Source: RYN-230 sp963837515 (GTDB lineage: Bacteria > Actinomycetota > Actinomycetes > Streptosporangiales > Streptosporangiaceae). From it: a stretch of DNA of 64,000 nucleotides. Each line of letters opens with the position of its first letter. Position 1 is the first letter of the stretch. The stretch is taken from contig CAWINT010000009.1 of the NCBI GenBank assembly GCA_963837515.1, forward strand, positions 1-64,000. Direction: 5' to 3'. Shown here piece after piece: positions 22,152 to 30,804 of this stretch. The position numbers and the translations under genes are program-made. The notes beneath the pieces are model-generated. The model had not been told where the DNA came from. It saw only the letters and a list, made by a program, of their open reading frames with translations, and did no database searches.

Positions 22152-22709
22152 ATGAACCACCACGCCGGCGCGTGCCCGTCCCGTGGGTTGGGACCCTTCG
22201 CGATAGAAGCGGGCGCGGAGGACGATCTCCCCGCGATCGTGGACATCCTCAACAACGCGATCACGGACTCGAACGCCACCCTCACCACCGAACCCACCGG
22301 CGTGGCCGAGCGGTTGGGGTGGTTTGAGCGATTTTCCGCTACGGGTCCCTACCGACTGCTCGTAGCCCGGCGAGGGGAGCAGGTCCTGGGCTATGCCGCC
22401 AGTCTGCCCTACCGGGACCATGAAGGCTTCCGGGAGACCGTCGAAGTCAGCATCGCGCTCGATGCCCGGAGCCGGGGTCAAGGGTTGGGAACCGCGCTAT
22501 ATCGCGCGCTGTTCGAGTGCTTGGCTGACGAGCGAGTGCATATGGCCCTGGCAGGCATCGTCCTCCCCAATGACGCGTCGATCGCCCTGCACCGCAAGCT
22601 CGGCTTCGCCGAGGTGGGTATCTTCCATGAGTACGCCATCAAGAACGGTGAATACCTTAGCTCCATCTGGATGGAGCGCCGGGTTTCCGGGCCATTAGCG
22701 GGCCATTAG
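22152..22709 (+). CDS. GNAT N-acetyltransferase, phosphinothricin-acetyltransferase-like
   Basis: 185 residues from ATG 22152. The GNAT core is complete: DDLPAIVDILNNAITDSNAT, VEVSIALDARSRGQGLGTAL (acetyl-CoA loop RGQGLG), IVLPNDASIALHRKLGFAEV and a final aromatic strand. The pattern N.AI..SNATLTTEP and the late IV-NDASI-LH-KLGF are those of the PAT/MnaT group, which acetylates phosphinothricin or methionine derivatives. The last residues SGPLAGH and the stop codon are supplied by arm repeat G, so the original C-terminus has been replaced. Probably still functional. Confidence 0.85.
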   Translation: MNHHAGACPSRGLGPFAIEAGAEDDLPAIVDILNNAITDSNATLTTEPTGVAERLGWFERFSATGPYRLLVARRGEQVLGYAASLPYRDHEGFRETVEVSIALDARSRGQGLGTALYRALFECLADERVHMALAGIVLPNDASIALHRKLGFAEVGIFHEYAIKNGEYLSSIWMERRVSGPLAGH

Positions 22710-22760
22710 CCAAGGGCGGCGAGGGGGTTAGCCAAGGTCGCCCGGGACCGTCAGGAGCGC
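22683..22760 (+). repeat. Arm repeat G, no tRNA fragment
   Basis: ccgggccattagcgggccat, then agccaagggcggcgaggggg and gcccgggaccgtcaggagcg, matches the arm side of modules A/E/F over about 75 bp and then diverges before any tRNA sequence. It marks the right edge of the mosaic region as seen here. Confidence 0.65.
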
Positions 22761-22876
22761 CGGGGGCGGTAGGCGCGCAGCCGCACCCCGAAAGACGTCG
22801 CCGGGGCTTGCTCCGGGCGGGCGGGGAAGCGCACCATTGATGACACCCGGCACGGAGCTGGCTGCAGGGGGCGACG

Positions 22877-23383
22877 ATGAGACTGCGAGTCCGCCGACGC
22901 AGCGTCGTGGTATGGAGTTCGTCCGCCGCCCCGGCAGGCCGGCATACCTCTACCTGCACCAGGCCAGCCCGCAGCAAGCGGATCCGCGCGGGTTTCCTTA
23001 TCATCGGGCAGCTGGCGGTCATGGGCCTGCTGGGTATCGCCCGCGGCGACGCGCGTCTGCGCCGGCAGCTTCTGCTGGCCGGGGGAATACTCACGGCGAC
23101 TGGCATCCTGCTCCGCAGCGACCCGGCCGGCGTGATCCTGCTCCCTGGGCTCCTCTTCCTCTTCTCCGCCCCGCTCATCCCGGATATCCCCGTGGCGGAG
23201 CGTAAGCGGCACCTGCAACTGGAAGGTGAGCTGGCCGCGTACTCAACCCCGGCCCAGCGGCGCGATCTGGAAGCGATGTTCGCGCGGTACCCGGACACGG
23301 ACACGTCCGAGCTGCGCGACATCCTCACCGCTCAAGCGCTGACGGCCGGAAGCAAGAGAATTCCCGGCAGCGCTCAGTTCTGA
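22877..23383 (+). CDS. Hypothetical membrane protein
   Basis: 168 residues from ATG 22877. A poorly conserved basic leader precedes two membrane helices (FLIIGQLAVMGLLGIARG and GVILLPGLLFLFSAPLIPDI). A charged cytoplasmic tail follows with ERKRHLQLEGELAAYSTPAQ and RYPDTDTSELRDILTAQAL. The start is uncertain; translation may begin nearer the first helix. Family not recognised. Confidence 0.62.
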   Translation: MRLRVRRRSVVVWSSSAAPAGRHTSTCTRPARSKRIRAGFLIIGQLAVMGLLGIARGDARLRRQLLLAGGILTATGILLRSDPAGVILLPGLLFLFSAPLIPDIPVAERKRHLQLEGELAAYSTPAQRRDLEAMFARYPDTDTSELRDILTAQALTAGSKRIPGSAQF

Positions 23384-23576
23384 GACCAGCCTCCAGGAGC
23401 GGCGCTCGGCCGCCGAAGCCAGCCAGCGTGGCCGGGACACGCCTCCCGCTGGATGGCGTCCGGGCTTCTCATCCACGGCGGGTGATGGAACTCCCTCCGG
23501 AGCAGGGTCTAATGCCGATCAACGCGCCCAGAGTGTTGCGCATCCGTGCGGATAGGACCAGGTGAAGGGGGAGTCC

Positions 23577-23750
23577 ATGTCAGGAGCGGGCTGGGGGATC
23601 ACGCTAGGCATCATCTATTTTGTCCTGCTGGTCGTCTTCGCGGTCCTCAGCTTCCGCAAGGGCCACTGGGTGCTCGGCCTGTTCGGCTTCATCTTCCCCA
23701 TTCTGTGGATCATCGGCGCGATCCTGCCCAGCAGATACGCCCGCCGCTGA
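23577..23750 (+). CDS. 57-residue two-helix membrane protein
   Basis: ATG 23577, with GGGGGAG directly before; the GTG 15 bases upstream is less likely. Two helices (ITLGIIYFVLLVVFAVLSF and VLGLFGFIFPILWIIGAI) are joined by RKGHW and end in SRYARR. Short proteins with this FIFPILWIIG pattern are common in actinomycetes and resemble superinfection-immunity-like or DUF-type two-TM proteins. No function assigned. Confidence 0.7.
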   Translation: MSGAGWGITLGIIYFVLLVVFAVLSFRKGHWVLGLFGFIFPILWIIGAILPSRYARR

Positions 23751-23766
23751 CACTGCCACCCGTCAG

Positions 23767-24267
23767 CTACGGCTGCGCCGCGTCAGTGCGCTGAGAGAAC
23801 ACGATGAGCCGCTGGCCCCAGCGCCTGCGCAGCTGATGGACCGGATCCCGGCCCACCAGCCGGGCCAGCCAGGTACCGTTCTGCCGCCCGGTGGTCAGGA
23901 GGATCGCGTCGTACTGGTGACCGCGCGTCTCCGAGCGCACCGCGGGCACCAGGTCCTCGTCGGTGATGATCCCGCTGGCCTGGCAGCCGATCGTCTTCAG
24001 GTGCCGCACCGCCAGGTCCAGGCGATGCTGGGCCGCCGCGCTGACGTCATGGTCGGCCTTCGGCGCGACCGGGAACTTCCCCACCTGGGCACCGAGCAGG
24101 AGTTCGGCCGCGGGGAGGTGGGTCTGCCGGGTGTCTACCAGCGAGAGCACCGTCACCTCGCACGGCTGTTCCTGCTGCCGCGCCACCAGGAAGTTGATCG
24201 GCTCCAGGTCGAACCGCTCGTCCGCGGCGAGCAGGTCCATGTCCAGCACCAGCAGATAGCGCGGCAT
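23767..24267 (-). CDS. Universal-stress-protein-like protein
   Basis: 166 residues from ATG 24267 (GTG 24276 is possible). It starts RYLLVLDMDLLAADERFDLE, continues with VTVLSLVDTRQ, a helical DLAVRHLKTIGCQASGIITD and YDAILLTTGRQNGTWLARLV near the end, a pattern like the ATP-binding GxxG loop of Usp proteins (TTG...GTWLARL, with R-D after it). One copy of the fold. It is separated from the DUF1206 gene by a terminator hairpin. Confidence 0.65.
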   Translation of the reverse strand: MPRYLLVLDMDLLAADERFDLEPINFLVARQQEQPCEVTVLSLVDTRQTHLPAAELLLGAQVGKFPVAPKADHDVSAAAQHRLDLAVRHLKTIGCQASGIITDEDLVPAVRSETRGHQYDAILLTTGRQNGTWLARLVGRDPVHQLRRRWGQRLIVFSQRTDAAQP

Positions 24268-24422
24268 CTCCAGCACTTCCCTCAGGCTCGGCAGCGCTCG
24301 CTATACCGGTACCCGGTGGCTGGCCGCCAAACGTAGGCCCCCGCCACCCTCGGTGCGCTGCCGCTCAGCGCGGCCGGCCGCGCGGCAGGCCGCCGGGACA
24401 TCCGCCGGCCCCTGACATGGAG

Positions 24423-24455
24423 GTGGCCCCGGCTGGGGGGGACGGCCGGGGCCAC
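24423..24455. terminator. Stem-loop between DUF1206 and Usp-like genes
   Basis: gtggccccggc (24423-24433) pairs with gccggggccac (24445-24455) around a G-rich loop. It lies 14 bp beyond the DUF1206 stop on the minus strand and upstream of the Usp-like start. Confidence 0.7.
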
Positions 24456-24468
24456 GCCTGTGGGTGGC

Positions 24469-25296
24469 TCAGACGCGGCGCCAGCGCGCCTCCGCGAGCC
24501 CGTACAGGCCGAACGCGATCAGCCCCAGCGCCACCACGATCAGCAGGAACTCGCCGAACGGCTGGTTCCGGAGGGTGAGCAGGGCCTTGTCCAGGCCGCC
24601 TGCCTTGGCCGGGTCGAAGGTCACCGCCGCGTCGATGACCAGCGCCCCGACGATAGCGAACACCAGGCCGCGGGCCGTGGTGCCGATCATGCCGAGCCGG
24701 CGCACCAGCTTCCGGGTCCGCACGCTCATCTCCGACGTCTGCAGGAACTTCATGAACCGGGCGCGCACGCCCTCGATCATCAGCGTGACGCCGGCGATGA
24801 CGATGATGAGCCCGACGATGCCGACCAGCCACTGGCCACCCGAGTGGTGCATCACGTTGGACGTGTAGTCCTGCTGCTTCTTGCTCTCGTTGCCGGCCGT
24901 CCCGGCGATGACCTTGAAGGTCAGGTAGGCGAACGCCGCGTAGATGATGGCCCGGCCCAGGGACTTGAGCCGCGGCCCTGCCCCGTTGCCCTCTCCGGTG
25001 ACCCCGAAGGCGGCCTCACTGAGCCGCCACAGTGCGTACCCAGCGAACCCGATCCCGATCAGCCAGAGCACCACCCGGCCGAAGGACGTGGACGCGAGCA
25101 GTTGCAGCGCGCCCTGCTGATCGGCTTGGCGCGAATGGTTCCCGAGGGCAACCAGGATGGCGACCCAGCCAATCAGAATGTAAAGAATGCCGCGCGCGGT
25201 CAGGCCGGCCCGCGCGACCAGTTGCGCGGGCCGGCTATCGGCGGCGCGCCGCCCGCTTGCTGATGCTCGCCGTGTTGGCGATGTTACCGATCTCAT
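24469..25296 (-). CDS. DUF1206 membrane protein
   Basis: 275 residues from ATG 25296 with a short basic N-terminus. Three repeats of a two-helix unit, each opening with an LxARG(I/L)xxxxxG-type motif: VARAGLTARGILYILIGWVA, LKSLGRAIIYAAFAYLTFKV and VRRLGMIGTTARGLVFAIVG. Six membrane helices in total, the hallmark of DUF1206. Found widely in actinomycetes; function unknown. Confidence 0.92.
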   Translation of the reverse strand: MRSVTSPTRRASASGRRAADSRPAQLVARAGLTARGILYILIGWVAILVALGNHSRQADQQGALQLLASTSFGRVVLWLIGIGFAGYALWRLSEAAFGVTGEGNGAGPRLKSLGRAIIYAAFAYLTFKVIAGTAGNESKKQQDYTSNVMHHSGGQWLVGIVGLIIVIAGVTLMIEGVRARFMKFLQTSEMSVRTRKLVRRLGMIGTTARGLVFAIVGALVIDAAVTFDPAKAGGLDKALLTLRNQPFGEFLLIVVALGLIAFGLYGLAEARWRRV

Positions 25297-25390
25297 CCTG
25301 CGACACCTCTCGGCCGGATGAACTTGGAAAGTCCGCGTCTCAAGTGCCCTCGTGCAAGATTTTTATGCATAACGAAAACCGGCCGGCCGG

Positions 25391-25978
25391 TCACGTCCGG
25401 CCGCGGCTGTGCTCGCGGGGCGGTTGCGCCTGCCGCCGGGGCCAGGTCACCCGGCGGCCGCCCGGCGGCGGCCCGGCCCGGCGGCGCCGCTGCAGCAGCA
25501 CGATCCGCCGCTCGGCGATGTGCAGCGTGTGGTAGCTGAGCCACAGGCACACCGTGGCCAGCGGCAGCTCGACGAGCGCGGCCAGCAGCATTGATTCCCA
25601 TCGCTGCGGCCACGGCGTCGTCATGCAGTCGAACCAGGCGTCCACCACGAGCAGCGTGGCCGTGGCCGCGGCCGCCATGGCCAGGTACCGGGACCGGCGC
25701 AGCGCGAAGTAGCCGGTCGCGGCGAGCGTGGCCAGCAGCAGCACGTCGAAGCCGGCCCAGGCCGCGCCGTAGTTGGCCGACTCCTCCCGGGCGGGCAGCG
25801 TGGCCGCGAGGTACGCGGTCCACGGGATCAAGACGACGGAACAGGCCAGGAAGGCGGGACCGGCCCAGCGGACCACCTGGGCGTCGTCGGTGAGCACCTC
25901 GTTCTCCGGCTCGGGAGCCGGCTGGATCAGCTGATCGAGCCGTTCGACGGGATCGTCGGCTCCGGGGTCGGCCTTCAT
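25391..25978 (-). CDS. Hypothetical membrane protein, four helices
   Basis: 195 residues from ATG 25978, preceded by GGAG. An acidic N-terminus (ADDPVERLDQLIQPAPEPEN) is followed by four helices: FLACSVVLIPWTAYLAATLP, GFDVLLLATLAATGYFAL, YLAMAAAATATLLVVDAWFD and LLAALVELPLATVCLWLSYH. A very basic tail follows. WFDCMTTPW between helices looks conserved. This is a common uncharacterised actinomycete protein. Confidence 0.78.
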   Translation of the reverse strand: MKADPGADDPVERLDQLIQPAPEPENEVLTDDAQVVRWAGPAFLACSVVLIPWTAYLAATLPAREESANYGAAWAGFDVLLLATLAATGYFALRRSRYLAMAAAATATLLVVDAWFDCMTTPWPQRWESMLLAALVELPLATVCLWLSYHTLHIAERRIVLLQRRRRAGPPPGGRRVTWPRRQAQPPREHSRGRT

Positions 25979-26146
25979 AGTTCTCCTGCAGCGCCTGGGG
26001 GAGGGCCTGCGGCCCGGGGGCCAGCGTGGCGTCACTGTACTGCCCGGCGCGCGGCCGCTGACGCGGGGTTGGCCCCGGCCGCGGTGCGGAACCGGCCCGG
26101 GCGGCGGCATATCCTGGGGCCAGGAGTGGACCTGCGGAGGGCAGTC

Positions 26147-26563
26147 ATGGGACTCATGGACAAGGTCAGGGCGCAGGGCACCCAACTGGCCCAGATCGCC
26201 CAGGAAACGGCGCGCGAGGGCAAGGTCAAGCTGGACCAGGCACAGGCCAAGCGGCGGGCCGACGCCATGTTCCGTGACCTGGGTGCGGCGGTGTACGCCG
26301 AGCGCACCGGGCGGGCCACGCCGGACACGAAGGACCGGATCGACCGGCTGGTGGACGCGCTGTCCCGGCAGGAGGCGAGCCAGGGGCTCGGTGACCCGGA
26401 CGGTGCGCCCAGCGACCCGGGCGCTCCGCCCAGCGACCCGGGCGCGCCGCCCAGCGGCCCGGGCGCGCCGCCCAGCGGCCCGGGCGCTCCGCACGACGGC
26501 CCGGGCGCGCCGCACGACGGCCCGGGCGCGCCGCCCAGCGGCCCGGACGCCCAGCAGTCCTAG
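26147..26563 (+). CDS. Small helical protein with Gly-Pro-rich repeat tail
   Basis: 138 residues from ATG 26147 with GGAGG upstream. Residues 1-80 are a charged amphipathic helix region (MGLMDKVRAQGTQLAQIAQE, KLDQAQAKRRADAMFRDLGA), as in a family of short coiled-coil proteins of actinomycetes. Residues 84-134 are seven or so copies of a heptapeptide like PGAPPSG/PGAPHDG, encoded by a 21-bp tandem repeat (about 26401-26550). The repeat number is likely to vary between strains. Function unknown. Confidence 0.75.
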   Translation: MGLMDKVRAQGTQLAQIAQETAREGKVKLDQAQAKRRADAMFRDLGAAVYAERTGRATPDTKDRIDRLVDALSRQEASQGLGDPDGAPSDPGAPPSDPGAPPSGPGAPPSGPGAPHDGPGAPHDGPGAPPSGPDAQQS

Positions 26564-26603
26564 GGCAGCCGCCCCCAGCGGCCGGCCCGCGCGGCGGGCT
26601 GGC

Positions 26604-28271
26604 TCAGTGGCAGGCGTCCTGGGCGGCGGTCTGTGCCTGCACGCCGGGCGAGGACGATGCCGACGGCGCCGGAGACGGTGCGGTCACCGTGTAACCGGTC
26701 CCGCCCAGCAGCACACGGACCTTATGGAGCCCGGCCACCTGCTGCAGTCCCGCGCCCGGCATCACCTGCTGGACCACCTTGGCCCCGGCCTCGTGTCCGG
26801 GCGGATACTGGATGACAGTCCGGGCCAGGTCATGCACCGGCCAGGTCAGCCCGTCCTGCACCGGGAAGCCGAGGTTGCTCAGGTCGGTGCCGGTAGTGGC
26901 GGACAGCCCGCCGATCAGCGTCCCGTTCCACACCGCGACCGGGACCTGGCCACGCCGTAGCCCCGGGTGCCGCGGGCGCGCCCGGACGGGCCGGGCGGGC
27001 CGGACGACCGGCTGGTCGTGCTGCAGTTCGTCGAACAGCGTGCCCGCCGCGCTGGAGTCCCACAGCAGCGCGGACTGCCCGGTCGGGGTCTGGTAGTTGT
27101 AGTCGGACAACGGCACGGTCATGAACCGCACGTTGTGCTGGGAGATGCCGCGCAACTGGTCGGCCAGCGACGACACGTTGAGGCCCTGGTCCACCTTGAT
27201 CGCCGTCAGCGCCGCCCGCAGGAAGCTGCTCAGCTTGACCGGGTTGGCCAGCGTTCCCGAGCTGATCGCCTCGTTCAGCAGCGACGCCAGCAGTTGCTGC
27301 TGGTCGGAGATGCGGGCCAGGTCGGAGGTGGCGAACGAGTGCCGGTCCCGGGCGAACTCCAGCGCGGTAATGCCGTCCACGTGATGCGGCCCGGCCGACA
27401 AGTGCAGCCCGCTGTAGCTGTCATTCACCGCGAACGGCAGGCAGATGTTGACCCCGCCGAGGGCGTCGATGACCTTCACGAAGCCGAGGAAGTTGACCTG
27501 GATGAAGTCGTTGACGGTCACCCCGGTGTCCTGCTCCACCGTTTTGACCACGAGCGACGGGCCGCCCAGCCCGTAGGCCGCGTTGATCTTGTTCATCCCG
27601 TGGCCCGGGATGTTCACCCACGAGTCGCGGGGGATACTCACCACGGTGACCTGGCTGCGGTCGCCAGACACGTGGATCAGCATCAGCGTGTCGGAGTTGA
27701 AGCTCACGCTGTTCCCGACGTGCAGGGCCAGTTGCTGGTGCCGGGTGAGCCCGGCTCGCACGTCCACCCCGGCCAGCAGCACGTTGAGCGGGCCGCCGGA
27801 CGGCGTCCCGGCGGTACCCGCGTTGACCCGGCCGATGCTGTCGTTGATGTAACTGGTGAAACCCCACGCCGTCCCGGCGAACAGCAGCACGAAGGCGGAC
27901 AGCACACCGCTGGTCATCAGCCCGGCCCGGCGCCGCCGGGCCCGGCGGCCCGCGGCGATGCGCGCCATCAGCCGCTGTTGCGCGGGGGAAGGGGAGGTGC
28001 GCCGGTGGCCGCTGTGCGCCGCGTGGTGCGGCGGCGGCCTGCCCGGCGGGGGAGGGGACGGGTAGTAACCGGGCCGCGGCGCGGGCAGCTCGCGCGAATC
28101 CCCGGGCACGGCTGCACCCGGCGCCGCGGCGCCGCCGTGTTGCGCCGCCGGGCCGCCGGGCCGCGGCACAGCGCCGCCAGGCTCGGCTGCAGCGCCGTCG
28201 CGCTGGGCCGCGGCGCCGTCGCCGGGCGGGCGAAGGCCGCCGGCGGCTGCGTCGTCGTCGCGGTTGGTCAA
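26604..28271 (-). CDS. LytR-CpsA-Psr family cell-wall ligase with LytR_C domain
   Basis: 555 residues from TTG 28271 with a GGGGG stretch upstream. A proline-rich cytosolic N-terminus (1-115) is followed by one membrane helix (GVLSAFVLLFAGTAWGF). The LCP domain (about 160-380) has NVLLAGVDVRAG, SDTLMLIHVSGDRSQVTVVS, IPRDSWVNIPGHGMNKINAA and DGITALEFARDRHSFATSDL, which include the conserved Arg/Asp that bind polyprenyl pyrophosphate. The C-terminal LytR_C domain (about 440-530) starts VPVAVWNGTLIGGLSATTGT. These enzymes transfer teichoic acid, arabinogalactan-like or capsule polymers from lipid carrier to peptidoglycan outside the membrane. Confidence 0.92.
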   Translation of the reverse strand: MTNRDDDAAAGGLRPPGDGAAAQRDGAAAEPGGAVPRPGGPAAQHGGAAAPGAAVPGDSRELPAPRPGYYPSPPPPGRPPPHHAAHSGHRRTSPSPAQQRLMARIAAGRRARRRRAGLMTSGVLSAFVLLFAGTAWGFTSYINDSIGRVNAGTAGTPSGGPLNVLLAGVDVRAGLTRHQQLALHVGNSVSFNSDTLMLIHVSGDRSQVTVVSIPRDSWVNIPGHGMNKINAAYGLGGPSLVVKTVEQDTGVTVNDFIQVNFLGFVKVIDALGGVNICLPFAVNDSYSGLHLSAGPHHVDGITALEFARDRHSFATSDLARISDQQQLLASLLNEAISSGTLANPVKLSSFLRAALTAIKVDQGLNVSSLADQLRGISQHNVRFMTVPLSDYNYQTPTGQSALLWDSSAAGTLFDELQHDQPVVRPARPVRARPRHPGLRRGQVPVAVWNGTLIGGLSATTGTDLSNLGFPVQDGLTWPVHDLARTVIQYPPGHEAGAKVVQQVMPGAGLQQVAGLHKVRVLLGGTGYTVTAPSPAPSASSSPGVQAQTAAQDACH

Positions 28272-28350
28272 CGGCCCCCCTATGCCGGTTCCTGCAGCAG
28301 GCTAACCCGCCCCCGCCCCGGCGCCGGTGAAGGCCGCGCGCGTGTCCCGC

Positions 28351-30609
28351 CTAGCTCTCCGGCGGCTCCGGGTCCCGGGGCAGGCCGAGGAGCCGCTCCC
28401 CGATGATGTTCAGCTGAACGTCGGTCGTGCCGCCGCCGATGGTCAGCGCCCGGGTGAGCAGCACGGAACGGGCCCAGTCCGGGCCGCCGCCGGACGGCCC
28501 CGTGGCGCCCGGCCCCCCGGTCAGCGCCCCGCGGTCGCCCAGCAGCGACCAGCACAGCTCGGCGACCTGCTGGGCGTGCCGCATGCCGACCAGCTTGCGC
28601 ACGCTGCCGGTCGCCCCGGGCTCGGCCCCGGACAGCCGCTTGCGGGTGGCCCGCAGGCCCAGCAGGTCGGCCGCGTGCCCCTCGCTGACCAGCCGCCCGG
28701 CCTCGGCCATCGCGTCCTGGCGGCCCGGCTCGTCCGCGGCGCGCAGCGCGTCCAGCAGCTCGCCGGTGCCGCAGCCGAAAGTCCAGGAGTCCGACAGCGA
28801 CACCCGCTCGTTGGCCAGCGTGCTCCGGGCCACCGGCCAGCCCTGGCCGACCTCCCCGACCACCAGGTCATCCGGGACGAAGACCCCGTCCAGGAACACC
28901 TCGTTGAAGAACGCGTCCCCGGTCATCTCCCGCAGCGGCCGCACCGTCACCCCGGGATCGTGCATATCCACCAGGAAATAGCTGATGCCGGCCTGCCGCC
29001 GGGCGGCCGGATCGCTCCGGGCCACGCAGATCGCCCAGTCGGCCTCCCGGGCCAGCGAGGTCCAGATCTTCTGCCCGGTCAGCCGCCAGCCCCCGGGAGC
29101 GCGTTCGGCCCGGGTGCGCAGCGAGGCCAGGTCCGACCCGGCGCCCGGCTCGCTGAACAGCTGGCACCAGATGATCTCGCCGCGCAGCGTGGCCGGCAGG
29201 AAGCGCTCCTGCTGCGCCGGGCTGCCGTGCCGGGCTAGCGCGGGCACCACCCAGGCGCCGATGAACAGGGCAGGCGGCCGCAGCCCGGACCGGCGCAGCT
29301 CCTCGGCGATGACCAGCTGTTCCAGCGGGCCAGCGCCGCGCCCCCACGGGGCCGGCAGGTGCGGCATCACCCAGCCACCGCCGGCCAGCGCGGCGGCCTG
29401 TTCCGCGGCGGGACGGGCGGCGATGCCCGCCAGGGCGCCGCGGATCTCGGCCCGCAGTGGCTGCGCCGCGGCGGGCGGGTCCACGCTGGCCCGCCGCGGT
29501 GCCCCGGCCAGCGCCAGCTCCGCTGCCCGCCGGGCCCACCGCGCCGACGGCCCCAGCAGGGCGCGCAGCGACAGCGCCCGGCGGTAATACAGCTGCGCGT
29601 CGTGTTCCCAGGTGTAGCCCATCCCGCCGAGCACCTGGATGCACTCGTGGGTGCACGTCGTCGCGGCGTCGAGGGCCACCACCGCAGCCACCGCCGCGGA
29701 GAACTCACCGGCCGCCGGGATCCCGGCGGCCACGTCGCGGGCCGCGCCCCACGCTGCCGCGGCGGCCTGCTCGGCTGCGGCCAGCATCCGGGCGCAGCGG
29801 TGCTTGACCGCCTGGAACTGGCCGACCGGGCGGCCGAACTGGATCCGCGTCCGGGCGTGTTCCGCCGCGGTGGTGGTGGCCCAGCCGGCCAGGCCGGCCG
29901 CCTCCGCGGCGAACAACGCCGCCGCCAGGCTGGTCACCTCGTCGCGGGTGAGCCCGGCCAGCACCCGGTTCCCGGGCACCTCCAGGCCGGCCGCCCGGAC
30001 TTCCGCGGCCGGCCGGGACAGGTCCAGGCTGCCCAGCGGGACGATGCCGAGCCCGGCCGCATCCACCGCCAGCCACACCTCGCCGTCCGGTCCCGCGGCC
30101 GGCACGATGAGCAGATCGGCCAGGGCGGCCCCGGCCACCGGGGCGCACCGGCCGTCGAGCCGCAGCGAGCCGTCCGGGCCGGGGCTGGCCGTCAGGCCGC
30201 CGGCCAGCGACACCGCGGCGCACTGCGACCCGTCGGCCAGGCCGGCCAGCAGTTTCGGGGCGGCCGTGGCCAGCGGGCTGCGCGCCAGCACCGCGCTGGC
30301 CAGCACGGTCGGCAGGAACGCGCCGGGCAGCAGGACACGGCCGAGTTCCTCGGTGGCGACGGCCAGTTCGGCCAGCCCGAAGCCCTGGCCGCCACAGTCT
30401 TCCGGCAGGTGCAGGCCGAGCAGCCCTTGCGCGCCGAGGCTGGGAGCGAGCCGGGTGGCGTACCCGGCCGGGTCGGCCGGGCCCACGCCCGGGCCGGCCA
30501 CTGCGGCGTCGGCCGCCGCCCGGACGACCTCCCGCGGGCAGTTGCGCGCTGCCCAGCCGCGTACCGCCTCGGCCAGTTCCACGTGCTCGGCGTTGAGCGC
30601 CAAAGACAT
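28351..30609 (-). CDS. Double-domain acyl-CoA dehydrogenase, FadE34-like
   Basis: 752 residues from ATG 30609 with GGAGG at ideal spacing. Two acyl-CoA dehydrogenase folds are fused. The N-terminal unit (about 1-375) has LGLHLPEDCGGQGFGLAELA, QFGRPVGQFQAVKHRCARML and CIQVLGGMGYTWEHDAQLYY. The C-terminal unit (about 395-752) has FSEPGAGSDLASLRTRAERA, WRLTGQKIWTSLAREADWAI, FFNEVFLDGVFVPDDLVVGE and LTIGGGTTDVQLNIIGERLL. Fused enzymes of this length act in mycobacterial sterol side-chain oxidation (FadE34); this one could act on steroid or other branched acyl-CoA. FAD and CoA determinants look present in the C-terminal half. Confidence 0.9.
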   Translation of the reverse strand: MSLALNAEHVELAEAVRGWAARNCPREVVRAAADAAVAGPGVGPADPAGYATRLAPSLGAQGLLGLHLPEDCGGQGFGLAELAVATEELGRVLLPGAFLPTVLASAVLARSPLATAAPKLLAGLADGSQCAAVSLAGGLTASPGPDGSLRLDGRCAPVAGAALADLLIVPAAGPDGEVWLAVDAAGLGIVPLGSLDLSRPAAEVRAAGLEVPGNRVLAGLTRDEVTSLAAALFAAEAAGLAGWATTTAAEHARTRIQFGRPVGQFQAVKHRCARMLAAAEQAAAAAWGAARDVAAGIPAAGEFSAAVAAVVALDAATTCTHECIQVLGGMGYTWEHDAQLYYRRALSLRALLGPSARWARRAAELALAGAPRRASVDPPAAAQPLRAEIRGALAGIAARPAAEQAAALAGGGWVMPHLPAPWGRGAGPLEQLVIAEELRRSGLRPPALFIGAWVVPALARHGSPAQQERFLPATLRGEIIWCQLFSEPGAGSDLASLRTRAERAPGGWRLTGQKIWTSLAREADWAICVARSDPAARRQAGISYFLVDMHDPGVTVRPLREMTGDAFFNEVFLDGVFVPDDLVVGEVGQGWPVARSTLANERVSLSDSWTFGCGTGELLDALRAADEPGRQDAMAEAGRLVSEGHAADLLGLRATRKRLSGAEPGATGSVRKLVGMRHAQQVAELCWSLLGDRGALTGGPGATGPSGGGPDWARSVLLTRALTIGGGTTDVQLNIIGERLLGLPRDPEPPES

Positions 30610-30804
30610 CGGTCACCTCCTGCGACCCGGGCCTGTGGCGGCTACACTAGAACGAGATTCGGTTCAATGGAATGCACGCGTTTGACCATCGGCCGGCCAG
30701 GCCGGTCAGCAGCGCCTGGCCCGGCGCGACAATGAGCGCATGACGAACGGCGAGCCGGCCCCGGCGGGGGCGCCCCCGGCCGGCCGCTCGCGCCGCGCCA
30801 CCCG

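Noticed and set aside
30640..30675. Inverted half-sites gaac...gttc upstream of the fused acyl-CoA dehydrogenase as a KstR operator
   Set aside because: The spacing between half-sites (8 bp) does not fit the KstR consensus, so I did not call it.
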